Shown here one piece after another: positions 1-6,736 of a stretch of 6,736 nt of DNA. The stretch comes from an uncultured Peptostreptococcaceae bacterium (GTDB lineage Bacteria > Bacillota > Clostridia > Peptostreptococcales > Anaerovoracaceae). The first letter of the stretch is position 1. Each line of letters opens with the position of its first letter. Where the stretch lies: positions 1-6,736 of the forward strand of contig CAJOQI010000057.1 in the NCBI GenBank assembly GCA_905236895.1, in the 5' to 3' direction. Below the pieces are notes generated by a model. The model worked only from the letters and a program-made list of their open reading frames with translations, did not search any database and was not told the origin of the DNA. The position numbers were made by a program, and so were the translations under genes.

Positions 1-194
1 CCTACATCGCAAAGGATCTTGAAGAAGTTCATCTTTTCTTCAAGGTTCATGGGTACTATAAGGGCTTGATTTCCGTCCCTTAAGTCCACACTGCACCAGC
101 GTGGAGCCTTTTCGATATGATCCTTCTTGGTCCAGCTCATGGAAGATGCTGGAGCAGGGAAATATCCCGGTGAGTATTTGTTGTAATTCTTCAT
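1..194 (-). CDS. leuA: 2-isopropylmalate synthase, N-terminal 64 codons (runs off window)
   Basis: LeuA condenses acetyl-CoA with 2-oxoisovalerate, the first committed step of leucine synthesis, in the cytoplasm. The reverse strand reads from an ATG at 194-192 without a stop to the window edge. Diagnostic of the family is the stretch at residues 29-49, KAPRWCSVDLRDGNQALI followed by VPM, which contains the R39-D40 pair of the DRE-TIM metallolyase active site. The N-terminal extension before it (YFPAPASSMSW) matches the LeuA type found in actinobacteria and many clostridia rather than the E. coli-like type. A GGAGG sits 7 nt upstream of the start, and the gene lies behind a leucine T-box, which independently supports the assignment. 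About nine tenths of the protein, including the C-terminal leucine-binding regulatory domain expected of the family, is outside the window. Confidence 0.95.
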   Translation of the reverse strand, partial: MKNYNKYSPGYFPAPASSMSWTKKDHIEKAPRWCSVDLRDGNQALIVPMNLEEKMNFFKILCDV

Positions 195-201
195 TAGATA
201 A

Positions 202-206
202 CCTCC
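202..206 (-). promoter_or_regulatory. ribosome binding site of leuA
   Basis: GGAGG on the reverse strand, 7 nt before the ATG at 194-192. It lies just downstream of the T-box terminator U-tract, so it is transcribed only when the terminator is bypassed. It fixes the leuA start. Confidence 0.85.
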
Positions 207-213
207 AAATAAT

Positions 214-243
214 AAAAAACGCCTCCAACAAAACGAAGAGACG
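214..243 (-). terminator. intrinsic terminator of the leuA T-box (with competing antiterminator)
   Basis: On the reverse strand CGTCTC (243-238) pairs with GAGGCG (225-220), with one G-U pair, and is followed by six Ts (219-214). CTCTTC (240-235) can instead pair with GAAGAG (267-262) just before the T-box core, forming the antiterminator that an uncharged tRNA stabilises. The two helices share 240-238, so they are mutually exclusive, as expected for T-box control. Confidence 0.88.
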
Positions 244-321
244 AAATAATCCGCGGTACCACTCTTCTTGACCCTCGGCGCTAAGCGAAGGGTCCACTCG
301 TAAAAGGGTTGGCTCAGGGGT

Positions 322-324
322 GAG
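322..324 (-). promoter_or_regulatory. T-box specifier codon CUC (Leu)
   Basis: In the 3' side of the Stem I internal loop the leader reads GTCTCACCCCTGAG. Specifier codons normally lie directly before an ACC-like segment leading into the closing Stem I strand, which places CTC (Leu, read by tRNA-Leu with anticodon GAG) here. The fit with the downstream leuA gene supports this register. The neighbouring triplets ATG and TCA in other registers would not suit the gene. Confidence 0.8.
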
Positions 325-449
325 ACATTGCTTTGGGATATGGATTACTCTCAGCTATGCAATCCTCTCTGTATCATCCGGAAGGGCAATTTATTCCCGT
401 CACAGCCTATTTATTCTTTTTTTTACGTCCGTTACCGACGTTACGAAAG

Positions 450-478
450 AATATACACTTATAAGGGGCTAATGTCAA
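450..478 (-). promoter_or_regulatory. vegetative (sigma-A type) promoter of leuA
   Basis: The reverse strand has a perfect -35 TTGACA (478-473), a 17-nt spacer, and -10 TATATT (455-450). Transcription should start near 443-441, just upstream of a small hairpin ACGTC/GACGT (441-437 with 429-425) and about 35 nt ahead of the T-box Stem I. Spacing and position fit the leader exactly. Confidence 0.85.
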
Positions 479-482
479 TAGA

Positions 483-539
483 AAAATTGTGTTACTACAA
501 AAATATTTATTTAAGAATTTGTTAGACAAAAACAATTTT
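483..539. repeat. inverted repeats in the AT-rich gap between the divergent promoters
   Basis: AAAATTGT at 483-490 is matched by its exact reverse complement ACAATTTT at 532-539, with 41 nt between them. Inside lies a second dyad, TTTGT-TAG-ACAAA at 518-530. These sit between the leuA -35 (473-478) and the ilvB -35 (546-551), where an operator for either promoter would be expected. The region is very AT-rich, so short dyads can arise by chance. I do not see a convincing match to the CodY box. Confidence 0.4.
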
Positions 540-545
540 ATCCTA

Positions 546-573
546 TTGACTTTTAGTTTTAGGGGTCTATAAT
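546..573 (+). promoter_or_regulatory. vegetative (sigma-A type) promoter of the ilv operon
   Basis: A -35 TTGACT (546-551) is separated by 16 nt from a perfect -10 TATAAT (568-573). The predicted start is near 580, giving a leader of only about 55 nt before ilvB. The leader contains no T-box core and no short reading frame rich in Ile, Leu or Val codons. Confidence 0.85.
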
Positions 574-580
574 GATTCAT

Positions 581-602
581 AAGTCACTAAAAAAAGTGGC
601 TT
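581..602 (+). other. stem-loop at the 5' end of the ilv transcript
   Basis: AAGTCACT (581-588) pairs with AGTGGCTT (595-602) around a loop of six As, giving an 8-bp stem with one G-U pair. It begins almost at the predicted transcription start. No T-tract follows, so it is not a convincing terminator. A 5' stem that protects the mRNA from decay is a plausible role, by inference only. Confidence 0.5.
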
Positions 603-615
603 AATTACTATATTT

Positions 616-622
616 GAGAGGG
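616..622 (+). promoter_or_regulatory. probable ribosome binding site of ilvB (long spacing)
   Basis: GAGAGGG lies 12 nt before the ATG at 635, longer than the 5-10 nt seen for the other genes here. A weaker AAGAG at 624-628 has better spacing. Either could serve. The start is nevertheless supported by the family-typical N-terminus MKLNGSQIV. Confidence 0.5.
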
Positions 623-634
623 TAAGAGATACTA

Positions 635-2290
635 ATGAAGCTTAACGGTTCACAAATAGTGATGGAAGTGCTTCTGGACCAGGGTGTAGATACGGTTTTT
701 GGCTACCCCGGAGGTACAATTCTGAATATATATGATGAATTGTATAAGTACAGCGATAAGATCCATCATATAATTACTGCCCATGAACAGGGAGCTGCCC
801 ACGCTGCCGACGGCTATGCAAGAGCCACAGGTAAGGTTGGCGTTGTAATGTCTACCAGCGGTCCCGGTGCCACCAATTTGGTTACGGGTCTTGCCACGGC
901 CAATATGGACAGCATTCCTGTGGTTGCAATATGCGCCAATGTTGCCGATACCATGATAGGAAAGGACTCTTTCCAGGAAATCAGCATCACCAGCGTAACC
1001 ATGCCCATTACTAAGCACAATTTCTTTGTAAACGATATCGACGATTTGGAAGACAGTCTAAGGGAAGCCTTTTCTATCGCCATGAGCGGAAGGAAGGGGC
1101 CTGTTCTGGTGGATATAACAAAGGATGTTACCGCTGCGGTTACGGACTTCGAGAGAAAGGGCAAGGTAGCACTTAGATCTGTTCCCAAAATCGAGGAAGA
1201 GGATATTAAGGAGATTGCAAGTCTCATTAACGAAAGCGAAAGACCGGTTATCTACGGCGGAGGCGGTTTGGTTTCCTCCGGAGCAACAAAGGAAGTCCTG
1301 GAACTTATGGAAAAGGCAGACATTCCTCTTGTCCACACTTTGATGGCCTGCGGAATCGTAGGGGAAAACCCAAGGGACTATGGCTTGGTGGGAATGCACG
1401 GCAAGGTTTCAGCCAACAGAGCCATCGATCAGGCGGATTTGGTTCTGGCTTTCGGATCCAGGTTTAGCGACAGAGTTGCCCTGGATACAAGTCGCTTTGC
1501 TCATAGGGCCAAGATCGTTCAGGTGGATATTGACATAAGCGAAATTCACAAGAATGTGGTTGTTGATAAATACGCAATTGCGGATCTTAAGGATTTCATC
1601 AAGCGAATCATTCCCCTGGTTAAGAAGAAAAAGCATAAAGAGTGGATTGAACAGCTTGATAGATTCAGAGATAGAGAAAAAGTGGTAAGAGAAGGCAATG
1701 CCAAGCTTCACCCCTATGATGTGATGGAGGCCTTAAACGAGGTTGCGGGTAATTCCATCTTTGTTACGGATGTAGGACAGCATCAGATGTGGGCCGCTCA
1801 GTATCTCAAGCATAAAGATGCCAGACATTTCCTTACCAGCGGAGGACTTGGTACCATGGGTTACGGCTATGGTGCTGCCATAGGAGCAAAATGCGGCAAA
1901 CCAAAGGAGAGGGTAATCCATATAACGGGAGACGGCTCCTTCCATATGAATCTAAACGAAGCTTGTACTGCGGTTTCCAATAACCTTCCCATTATTACTG
2001 TAATAATCAATAACAGAGTTTTGGGAATGGTATATCAGTGGCAGACCCTGTTCTATGAAAAGAGATATTCCAATACAATCTTGGAAAGAAAGACCGATTA
2101 TGTTAAAGTAATCGAAGGCTTTGGAGGAACAGGATTTAGGGCAAGCACCCCTGAAGAATTCAAGGCGGTTTTGAAGAAAGCCATGAAGTGCAAAGGCCCT
2201 GTTTGGATAGATTGCCAGATCGACCGTGAGGAGAGGGTTCTACCCATGATTCCCGGCGGCAAGTCAATAGATCATATGATAGTTGATTAG
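635..2290 (+). CDS. ilvB: acetolactate (acetohydroxyacid) synthase, catalytic large subunit
   Basis: The enzyme decarboxylates pyruvate on thiamine diphosphate and joins it to pyruvate (to 2-acetolactate) or 2-oxobutyrate (to 2-aceto-2-hydroxybutyrate), the first shared step of valine and isoleucine synthesis. The 551 residues are a normal length. The N-terminal pyrimidine-binding domain carries GYPGG (23-27) and the catalytic glutamate E51 in TAHEQGAAHAADGYAR. The central FAD-binding domain shows LVGMHG (251-256) and FGSRFSDR (273-280). The C-terminal diphosphate-binding domain has the GDG (432-434) to NN (459-460) metal motif, then LGMVYQWQ with W469. The C-terminus VLPMIPGGKS is typical. 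The FAD-domain motif and the adjacent ilvN show the anabolic enzyme, not the catabolic AlsS. Odd: T28 follows YPGG where alanine is usual. The ATG at 635 gives the expected family N-terminus; the next in-frame ATG (662) would trim the first helix. Confidence 0.97.
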   Translation: MKLNGSQIVMEVLLDQGVDTVFGYPGGTILNIYDELYKYSDKIHHIITAHEQGAAHAADGYARATGKVGVVMSTSGPGATNLVTGLATANMDSIPVVAICANVADTMIGKDSFQEISITSVTMPITKHNFFVNDIDDLEDSLREAFSIAMSGRKGPVLVDITKDVTAAVTDFERKGKVALRSVPKIEEEDIKEIASLINESERPVIYGGGGLVSSGATKEVLELMEKADIPLVHTLMACGIVGENPRDYGLVGMHGKVSANRAIDQADLVLAFGSRFSDRVALDTSRFAHRAKIVQVDIDISEIHKNVVVDKYAIADLKDFIKRIIPLVKKKKHKEWIEQLDRFRDREKVVREGNAKLHPYDVMEALNEVAGNSIFVTDVGQHQMWAAQYLKHKDARHFLTSGGLGTMGYGYGAAIGAKCGKPKERVIHITGDGSFHMNLNEACTAVSNNLPIITVIINNRVLGMVYQWQTLFYEKRYSNTILERKTDYVKVIEGFGGTGFRASTPEEFKAVLKKAMKCKGPVWIDCQIDREERVLPMIPGGKSIDHMIVD

Positions 2291-2301
2291 GGAGAGAAAA
2301 A

Positions 2302-3805
<1,504 letters not shown>

Positions 3806-3824
3806 GAGTAGTTAGTATTCGCGA

Positions 3825-3833
3825 TGTTATAAT
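3825..3833 (+). promoter_or_regulatory. possible internal extended -10 promoter ahead of ilvD
   Basis: TGTTATAAT combines a TGn extension with a perfect TATAAT (3828-3833) in the only long gap of the operon. No good -35 is present at 16-18 nt, but extended -10 promoters need little there. If used, it would start transcription near 3840, inside the following stem-loop. Chance occurrence is possible. Confidence 0.35.
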
Positions 3834-3834
3834 A

Positions 3835-3860
3835 GAGGCGAGGCTTAATTGCCTCGCTTC
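3835..3860 (+). other. intercistronic stem-loop between ilvC and ilvD
   Basis: GAGGCGAGGC (3835-3844) pairs with GCCTCGCTTC (3851-3860) around a TTAATT loop: 10 bp with one G-U pair. What follows is GGTATTTTGT, a poor and late T-tract. It could be a leaky attenuator or, more likely, an RNA processing or stability element that lets ilvBNC and ilvDA accumulate to different levels. That role is inferred. Confidence 0.65.
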
Positions 3861-3886
3861 GGTATTTTGTAACAAGAGGTAAAGAT

Positions 3887-5551
3887 ATGAGTAAGATAAG
3901 CGATAATGTAACCAAGGGCGTTGAAAGAGCTCCCATGAGAAGCCTCTTCTATGCCATGGGATATACCAAGGAAGAATTGGAAAGACCATTAATAGGTGTG
4001 GTTTCCGCTCACAGCGAAATAGTTCCAGGCCATATGCATTTGGATAAGATTGCCGAGGCTGTAAAAGCGGGAATTAGAATGGCGGGAGGTACTCCTATTA
4101 TGGTTCCCGCAATTGGAGTCTGCGACGGAATTGCAATGGGTCACTATGGCATGAAGTATTCTCTACCAAGTCGTGAGCTTATTGCGGACAGCGTAGAAAC
4201 CATGGCTATAGGTCATCAGTTTGACGGCCTGGTTCTGGTTCCCAACTGCGATAAGATAGTTCCCGGAATGCTCATGGGCGCCTTAAGGGTTAATATTCCT
4301 ACCATTGTTTGTTCCGGCGGCCCCATGATGAGCGGCATAGTTGATGGCGAGGAAGTTTCATTATCAAAGATTTTTGAAGCCGTAGGTGCCAGAAAGGCGG
4401 GCATTATTGATGACGAAGGCCTTAGAGAATACGAAGAAAACGTTTGCCCAGGTTGCGGATCCTGCTCCGGTATGTATACGGCAAACAGCATGAACTGTCT
4501 CTGTGAAGCCATTGGAATCGCTCTTCCCGGAAACGGAACCATTCCTGCCATTACGGGAAAGAGAACCATGCTGGCAAAGCAAGCGGGCATGGCCATTATG
4601 AATCTGGTAGAAAAGAATATTAAGCCCAGAGACATCATAAATGAAAAGTCCATTAGAAATGCCTTGGCTTGCGATATGGCTCTCGGTTGCTCAACCAATA
4701 CGGTTCTTCATCTTCTTGCTATAGCAAATGAGGCCGGAGTTCCCGTTGATCTTAATCTCTTTAACGAGGTAAGTGAGAAGACTCCCAATCTTTGTCATCT
4801 GGCTCCTGCAGGTGGAACCCATATGCACGACTTGGACAGAGCAGGTGGAATCCCCGCAGTATATAGCGAGCTTGATAAGAAGGGCCTCATAGATAAGAGT
4901 TTAATTACAGCCAACGGAAAGACTGTTGGAGAGAACATCGAAGGTAAATTCGTAAAGGATAATAATGCCATTAAATCCGTGGATGCACCATATAGCGAAA
5001 CCGGTGGACTTGCTGCGCTCTTTGGAAATATTGCCTTGGAAGGCTGCGTGGTAAAGAGAAGTGCAGTGGCCGATGAAATGCTTGTACATTCAGGCCCGGC
5101 AAGGGTTTTCGATTCCGAGGACGAAGCCATAGCAGCTATCTACGATAGCAAGATTAATCCCGGTGATGTGGTTGTAATCAGATATGAAGGACCCAAGGGT
5201 GGTCCGGGAATGAGAGAGATGCTTAATCCCACCAGTGCCTTGGCGGGAATGGGACTGGATAAGTCCGTTGCCCTGATAACGGACGGCCGCTTCAGCGGCG
5301 CCAGCCGAGGCGCAAGCATCGGGCATGTGTGCCCAGAAGCGGCCGCAGGCGGAAATATCGGTTTGATACAAGAAGGTGACATCATTAAGATTGATATACC
5401 TTCCCATAGCATCAATCTTGATGTATCCGATGATGAATTGGCAAAGCGTAGAGAAGGATGGACACCGAAGGAAGCCACTATAAAAACAGGATGGCTGGGC
5501 CGTTATTCAAGACTTGTTGGACCCTCATCAAAGGGTGCTGTAATGGAGTAG
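3887..5551 (+). CDS. ilvD: dihydroxyacid dehydratase (iron-sulfur enzyme)
   Basis: IlvD dehydrates 2,3-dihydroxy-isovalerate and 2,3-dihydroxy-3-methylvalerate to the 2-oxo acids, the third common step of Val and Ile synthesis. The 554 residues are full length. Visible motifs are DGIAMGH (80-86), [11 protein letters not shown] (92-102), NCDK (120-123) holding a cluster cysteine C121 and the Mg2+-linked lysine K123, [10 protein letters not shown] (187-196) with cluster cysteine C193, and GRFSGASRG (467-475) with the likely catalytic Ser473 near the C-terminus. The segment [10 protein letters not shown] (43-52) has Gly48 where [2Fe-2S] enzymes carry a third cysteine, pointing to the oxygen-sensitive [4Fe-4S] type as in E. 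coli. GAGGT at 3876-3880 lies 6 nt before the ATG. It follows ilvC after an 81-nt gap with a stem-loop and leads directly into ilvA. Confidence 0.97.
   Translation: MSKISDNVTKGVERAPMRSLFYAMGYTKEELERPLIGVVSAHSEIVPGHMHLDKIAEAVKAGIRMAGGTPIMVPAIGVCDGIAMGHYGMKYSLPSRELIADSVETMAIGHQFDGLVLVPNCDKIVPGMLMGALRVNIPTIVCSGGPMMSGIVDGEEVSLSKIFEAVGARKAGIIDDEGLREYEENVCPGCGSCSGMYTANSMNCLCEAIGIALPGNGTIPAITGKRTMLAKQAGMAIMNLVEKNIKPRDIINEKSIRNALACDMALGCSTNTVLHLLAIANEAGVPVDLNLFNEVSEKTPNLCHLAPAGGTHMHDLDRAGGIPAVYSELDKKGLIDKSLITANGKTVGENIEGKFVKDNNAIKSVDAPYSETGGLAALFGNIALEGCVVKRSAVADEMLVHSGPARVFDSEDEAIAAIYDSKINPGDVVVIRYEGPKGGPGMREMLNPTSALAGMGLDKSVALITDGRFSGASRGASIGHVCPEAAAGGNIGLIQEGDIIKIDIPSHSINLDVSDDELAKRREGWTPKEATIKTGWLGRYSRLVGPSSKGAVME
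5545..5548 (+). promoter_or_regulatory. ribosome binding site of ilvA, inside the end of ilvD
   Basis: GGAG within the last ilvD codons (ATG GAG TAG) lies 6 nt before the ilvA ATG at 5555. Only 3 nt separate the ilvD stop from the ilvA start, so reinitiation or coupling is likely. Confidence 0.7.
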
Positions 5552-5554
5552 ATA

Positions 5555-6736
5555 ATGCTTACACTTAAAGATTTTGAAGACGCATACGAAAAAGTAAAGG
5601 AAGTAACCGCCAAGACCAGTTTGATTCACAGCGATTATTTTTCTTCCGTATGCAATAATTCCGTCTATCTTAAACCGGAGAATATGCAGAAAACCGGTGC
5701 TTATAAAATCAGAGGTGCCTATTATAAGATAAGCAAGCTTTCTCAGGAGGAAAGAGAAAGAGGTCTCATTGCTGCTTCCGCAGGAAACCATGCCCAGGGC
5801 GTTGCCTTTGCTGCCAATCAATTTGGTTGCAAGGCCATAATCGTAATGCCCAAGACCACACCTTTGATCAAAGTAAACAGAACCAAAAGCTATGGCGCTG
5901 AGGTATTGCTTTATGGTGACGTCTATGACGAATCCTATGCATACGCTGTTGAACTGGCGGAGAAGGAAGGATATACATTCATTCATCCCTTTAATGACCC
6001 AATAGTAGCAACAGGCCAGGGGACTATAGCAATGGAAATATTCCAGGAGCTTCCCTTGGTTGATATTATTCTGGTTCCTGTTGGCGGAGGAGGACTTGCT
6101 GCGGGTGTATCCACATTGGCAAAACTCCTTAAACCAAATGTAAAGGTCATAGGAGTTGAGCCAGCAGGTGCCAACTGCCTTGAAGCCTCTTTGAAAGAGG
6201 GGAAGGTGGTTTCTCTTCCTGATGTTTCAACAATTGCAGACGGTACTGCGGTAAAAACACCGGGAGAAATAATTTTCCCATATCTTCAGGAAAATCTGGA
6301 TGGAATAATAACCATAGAAGACAGCGAACTTATTGTTGCCTTCTTGGATATGGTAGAAAACCACAAGATGATAGTGGAGAATTCAGGACTATTAACAGTA
6401 GCTGCCCTTAAGCATTTGGATGTGGAAAATCAAAAGGTTGTTTCTATCTTAAGCGGCGGTAATATGGACATAATCACCATGTCATCAGTAGTGCAGCATG
6501 GTCTCATTGCCAGAGACAGAATCTTTACAATATCCGTATTGCTTCCCGATAAGCCCGGTGAATTGGTCAATGTGGCCAGCACCATCGCAGAAGAACAGGG
6601 CAATGTAATTAGACTTGATCACAACCAATTTGTAAGCATTGATCGTAATGCTTCGGTTGAATTAAAGCTTACCATCGAAGCTTTTGGCACCGAACACAAA
6701 CAACGCATAATTGATGCAATAAAGAAAAAAGGCTAC
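5555..6736 (+). CDS. ilvA: threonine ammonia-lyase (threonine dehydratase) with C-terminal ACT domain; 3' end missing
   Basis: IlvA is a PLP enzyme that deaminates threonine to 2-oxobutyrate, the isoleucine-specific entry step. The frame is open from ATG 5555 through the last base, 394 codons with no stop. Related proteins of about 400 residues suggest only a few residues are cut off. The catalytic domain shows TGAYKIRGA with PLP-binding K51, SAGNHAQG (76-83), the phosphate-binding glycine loop GGGGL (177-181), and SGGN (300-303). Residues 324 to the end form one ACT-like regulatory domain beginning FTISVLLPDKPGEL. This is the medium form with one regulatory domain: longer than minimal catabolic TdcB and shorter than the E. 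coli IlvA with a tandem regulatory domain. Some relatives are catabolic, but its place at the end of ilvBNCD argues for a biosynthetic role. The start has GGAG 6 nt upstream and lies 3 nt after ilvD. Confidence 0.95.
   Translation, partial: MLTLKDFEDAYEKVKEVTAKTSLIHSDYFSSVCNNSVYLKPENMQKTGAYKIRGAYYKISKLSQEERERGLIAASAGNHAQGVAFAANQFGCKAIIVMPKTTPLIKVNRTKSYGAEVLLYGDVYDESYAYAVELAEKEGYTFIHPFNDPIVATGQGTIAMEIFQELPLVDIILVPVGGGGLAAGVSTLAKLLKPNVKVIGVEPAGANCLEASLKEGKVVSLPDVSTIADGTAVKTPGEIIFPYLQENLDGIITIEDSELIVAFLDMVENHKMIVENSGLLTVAALKHLDVENQKVVSILSGGNMDIITMSSVVQHGLIARDRIFTISVLLPDKPGELVNVASTIAEEQGNVIRLDHNQFVSIDRNASVELKLTIEAFGTEHKQRIIDAIKKKGY

Larger units (their letters stand above)
214..442 (-). promoter_or_regulatory. 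T-box riboswitch (leucine, CUC specifier) controlling leuA
   Basis: This is a tRNA-sensing leader on the reverse strand. The invariant T-box core AGAGTGGTACCGCGG is at 265-251; its UGGU can pair with the ACCA end of an uncharged tRNA, fitting the A discriminator of tRNA-Leu. Stem I spans about 407-311: basal GGCT/AGCC (407-404 with 314-311) with K-turn-like GA-rich flanks, GGG/CCC, an internal specifier loop, TTGC/GCAA (389-386 with 331-328), GGAT/ATCC (379-376 with 339-336), the AGAGAG bulge (370-365), and a distal GGATT/AATCC arm whose loop contains GCTGAGAG. By alignment with the usual spacing before ACC..TGAG, the specifier is CTC at 324-322, a leucine codon. Stem III is GACCCT/AGGGTC (294-289 with 275-270). 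Only about 16 nt separate Stem I from Stem III, so no Stem II or IIA/B pseudoknot is visible. Pairings were drawn by eye. Confidence 0.93.

Noticed and set aside
40..297. 85-codon minus-strand open frame over the start of leuA
   Set aside because: It is a different frame from the clear leuA reading frame and runs through the T-box core and terminator.
328..525. 65-codon plus-strand open frame ahead of ilvB
   Set aside because: It lies antisense over the leuA T-box leader and promoter, has no ribosome binding site, and its translation resembles no known family.
516..530. CodY box in the divergent promoter region
   Set aside because: The best alignment to AATTTTCWGAAAATT matches only about half the positions, which is not meaningful in such AT-rich DNA.
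581..610. Terminator or T-box in the ilvB leader
   Set aside because: The hairpin has no T-tract after it, and there is no GGTACCGCG-like core or room for Stem I.
3835..3875. ilvC-ilvD stem-loop as a full intrinsic terminator
   Set aside because: The stem is good, but it is followed by GG and only four scattered Ts, and downstream ilvDA belongs to the same pathway. It is at most leaky.

Overview
The window is a branched-chain amino acid biosynthesis locus from a Gram-positive, low-to-moderate G+C bacterium, most likely an anaerobic member of the Clostridia (Bacillota). The evidence is a T-box leader (typical of Bacillota), strong purine-rich ribosome binding sites, consensus vegetative promoters with AT-rich intergenic DNA, frequent AGA/AGG arginine codons, and a dihydroxyacid dehydratase that looks like the oxygen-sensitive [4Fe-4S] type. 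I cannot name a genus from the sequence alone.

Layout. Positions 1-194 (minus strand) hold the first 64 codons of leuA, 2-isopropylmalate synthase. Positions 195-478 (minus strand) hold its promoter and a T-box riboswitch with a CUC (leucine) specifier and an intrinsic terminator. Positions 479-545 are an AT-rich divergent control region containing inverted repeats. Positions 546-634 (plus strand) hold the promoter and short leader of a second operon. This runs ilvB (635-2290), ilvN (2302-2817), ilvC (2810-3805), ilvD (3887-5551) and ilvA (5555 to the window edge, lacking only its last residues). ilvB-ilvN-ilvC and ilvD-ilvA are tightly packed. The single sizeable gap, between ilvC and ilvD, carries a stable stem-loop and a possible internal extended -10 promoter.

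How the genes work together. IlvA makes 2-oxobutyrate from threonine. IlvBN condenses pyruvate with pyruvate or with 2-oxobutyrate. IlvC and IlvD then convert the acetohydroxy acids to 2-oxoisovalerate and 2-oxo-3-methylvalerate, the immediate precursors of valine and isoleucine. LeuA, transcribed away from the ilv operon, draws off 2-oxoisovalerate for leucine. The leuA side senses uncharged tRNA-Leu through its T-box. The ilv side shows no T-box or leader peptide, so it is presumably controlled at its promoter and by allosteric enzyme feedback (IlvN and the IlvA ACT domain).

No previously undescribed system is evident: every gene belongs to a well-known family. The points most worth checking are the compact leuA T-box that lacks a Stem II region, the inverted repeats between the divergent promoters, the replacement of a key glycine in the IlvN ACT domain, and the stem-loop with a putative internal promoter before ilvD.
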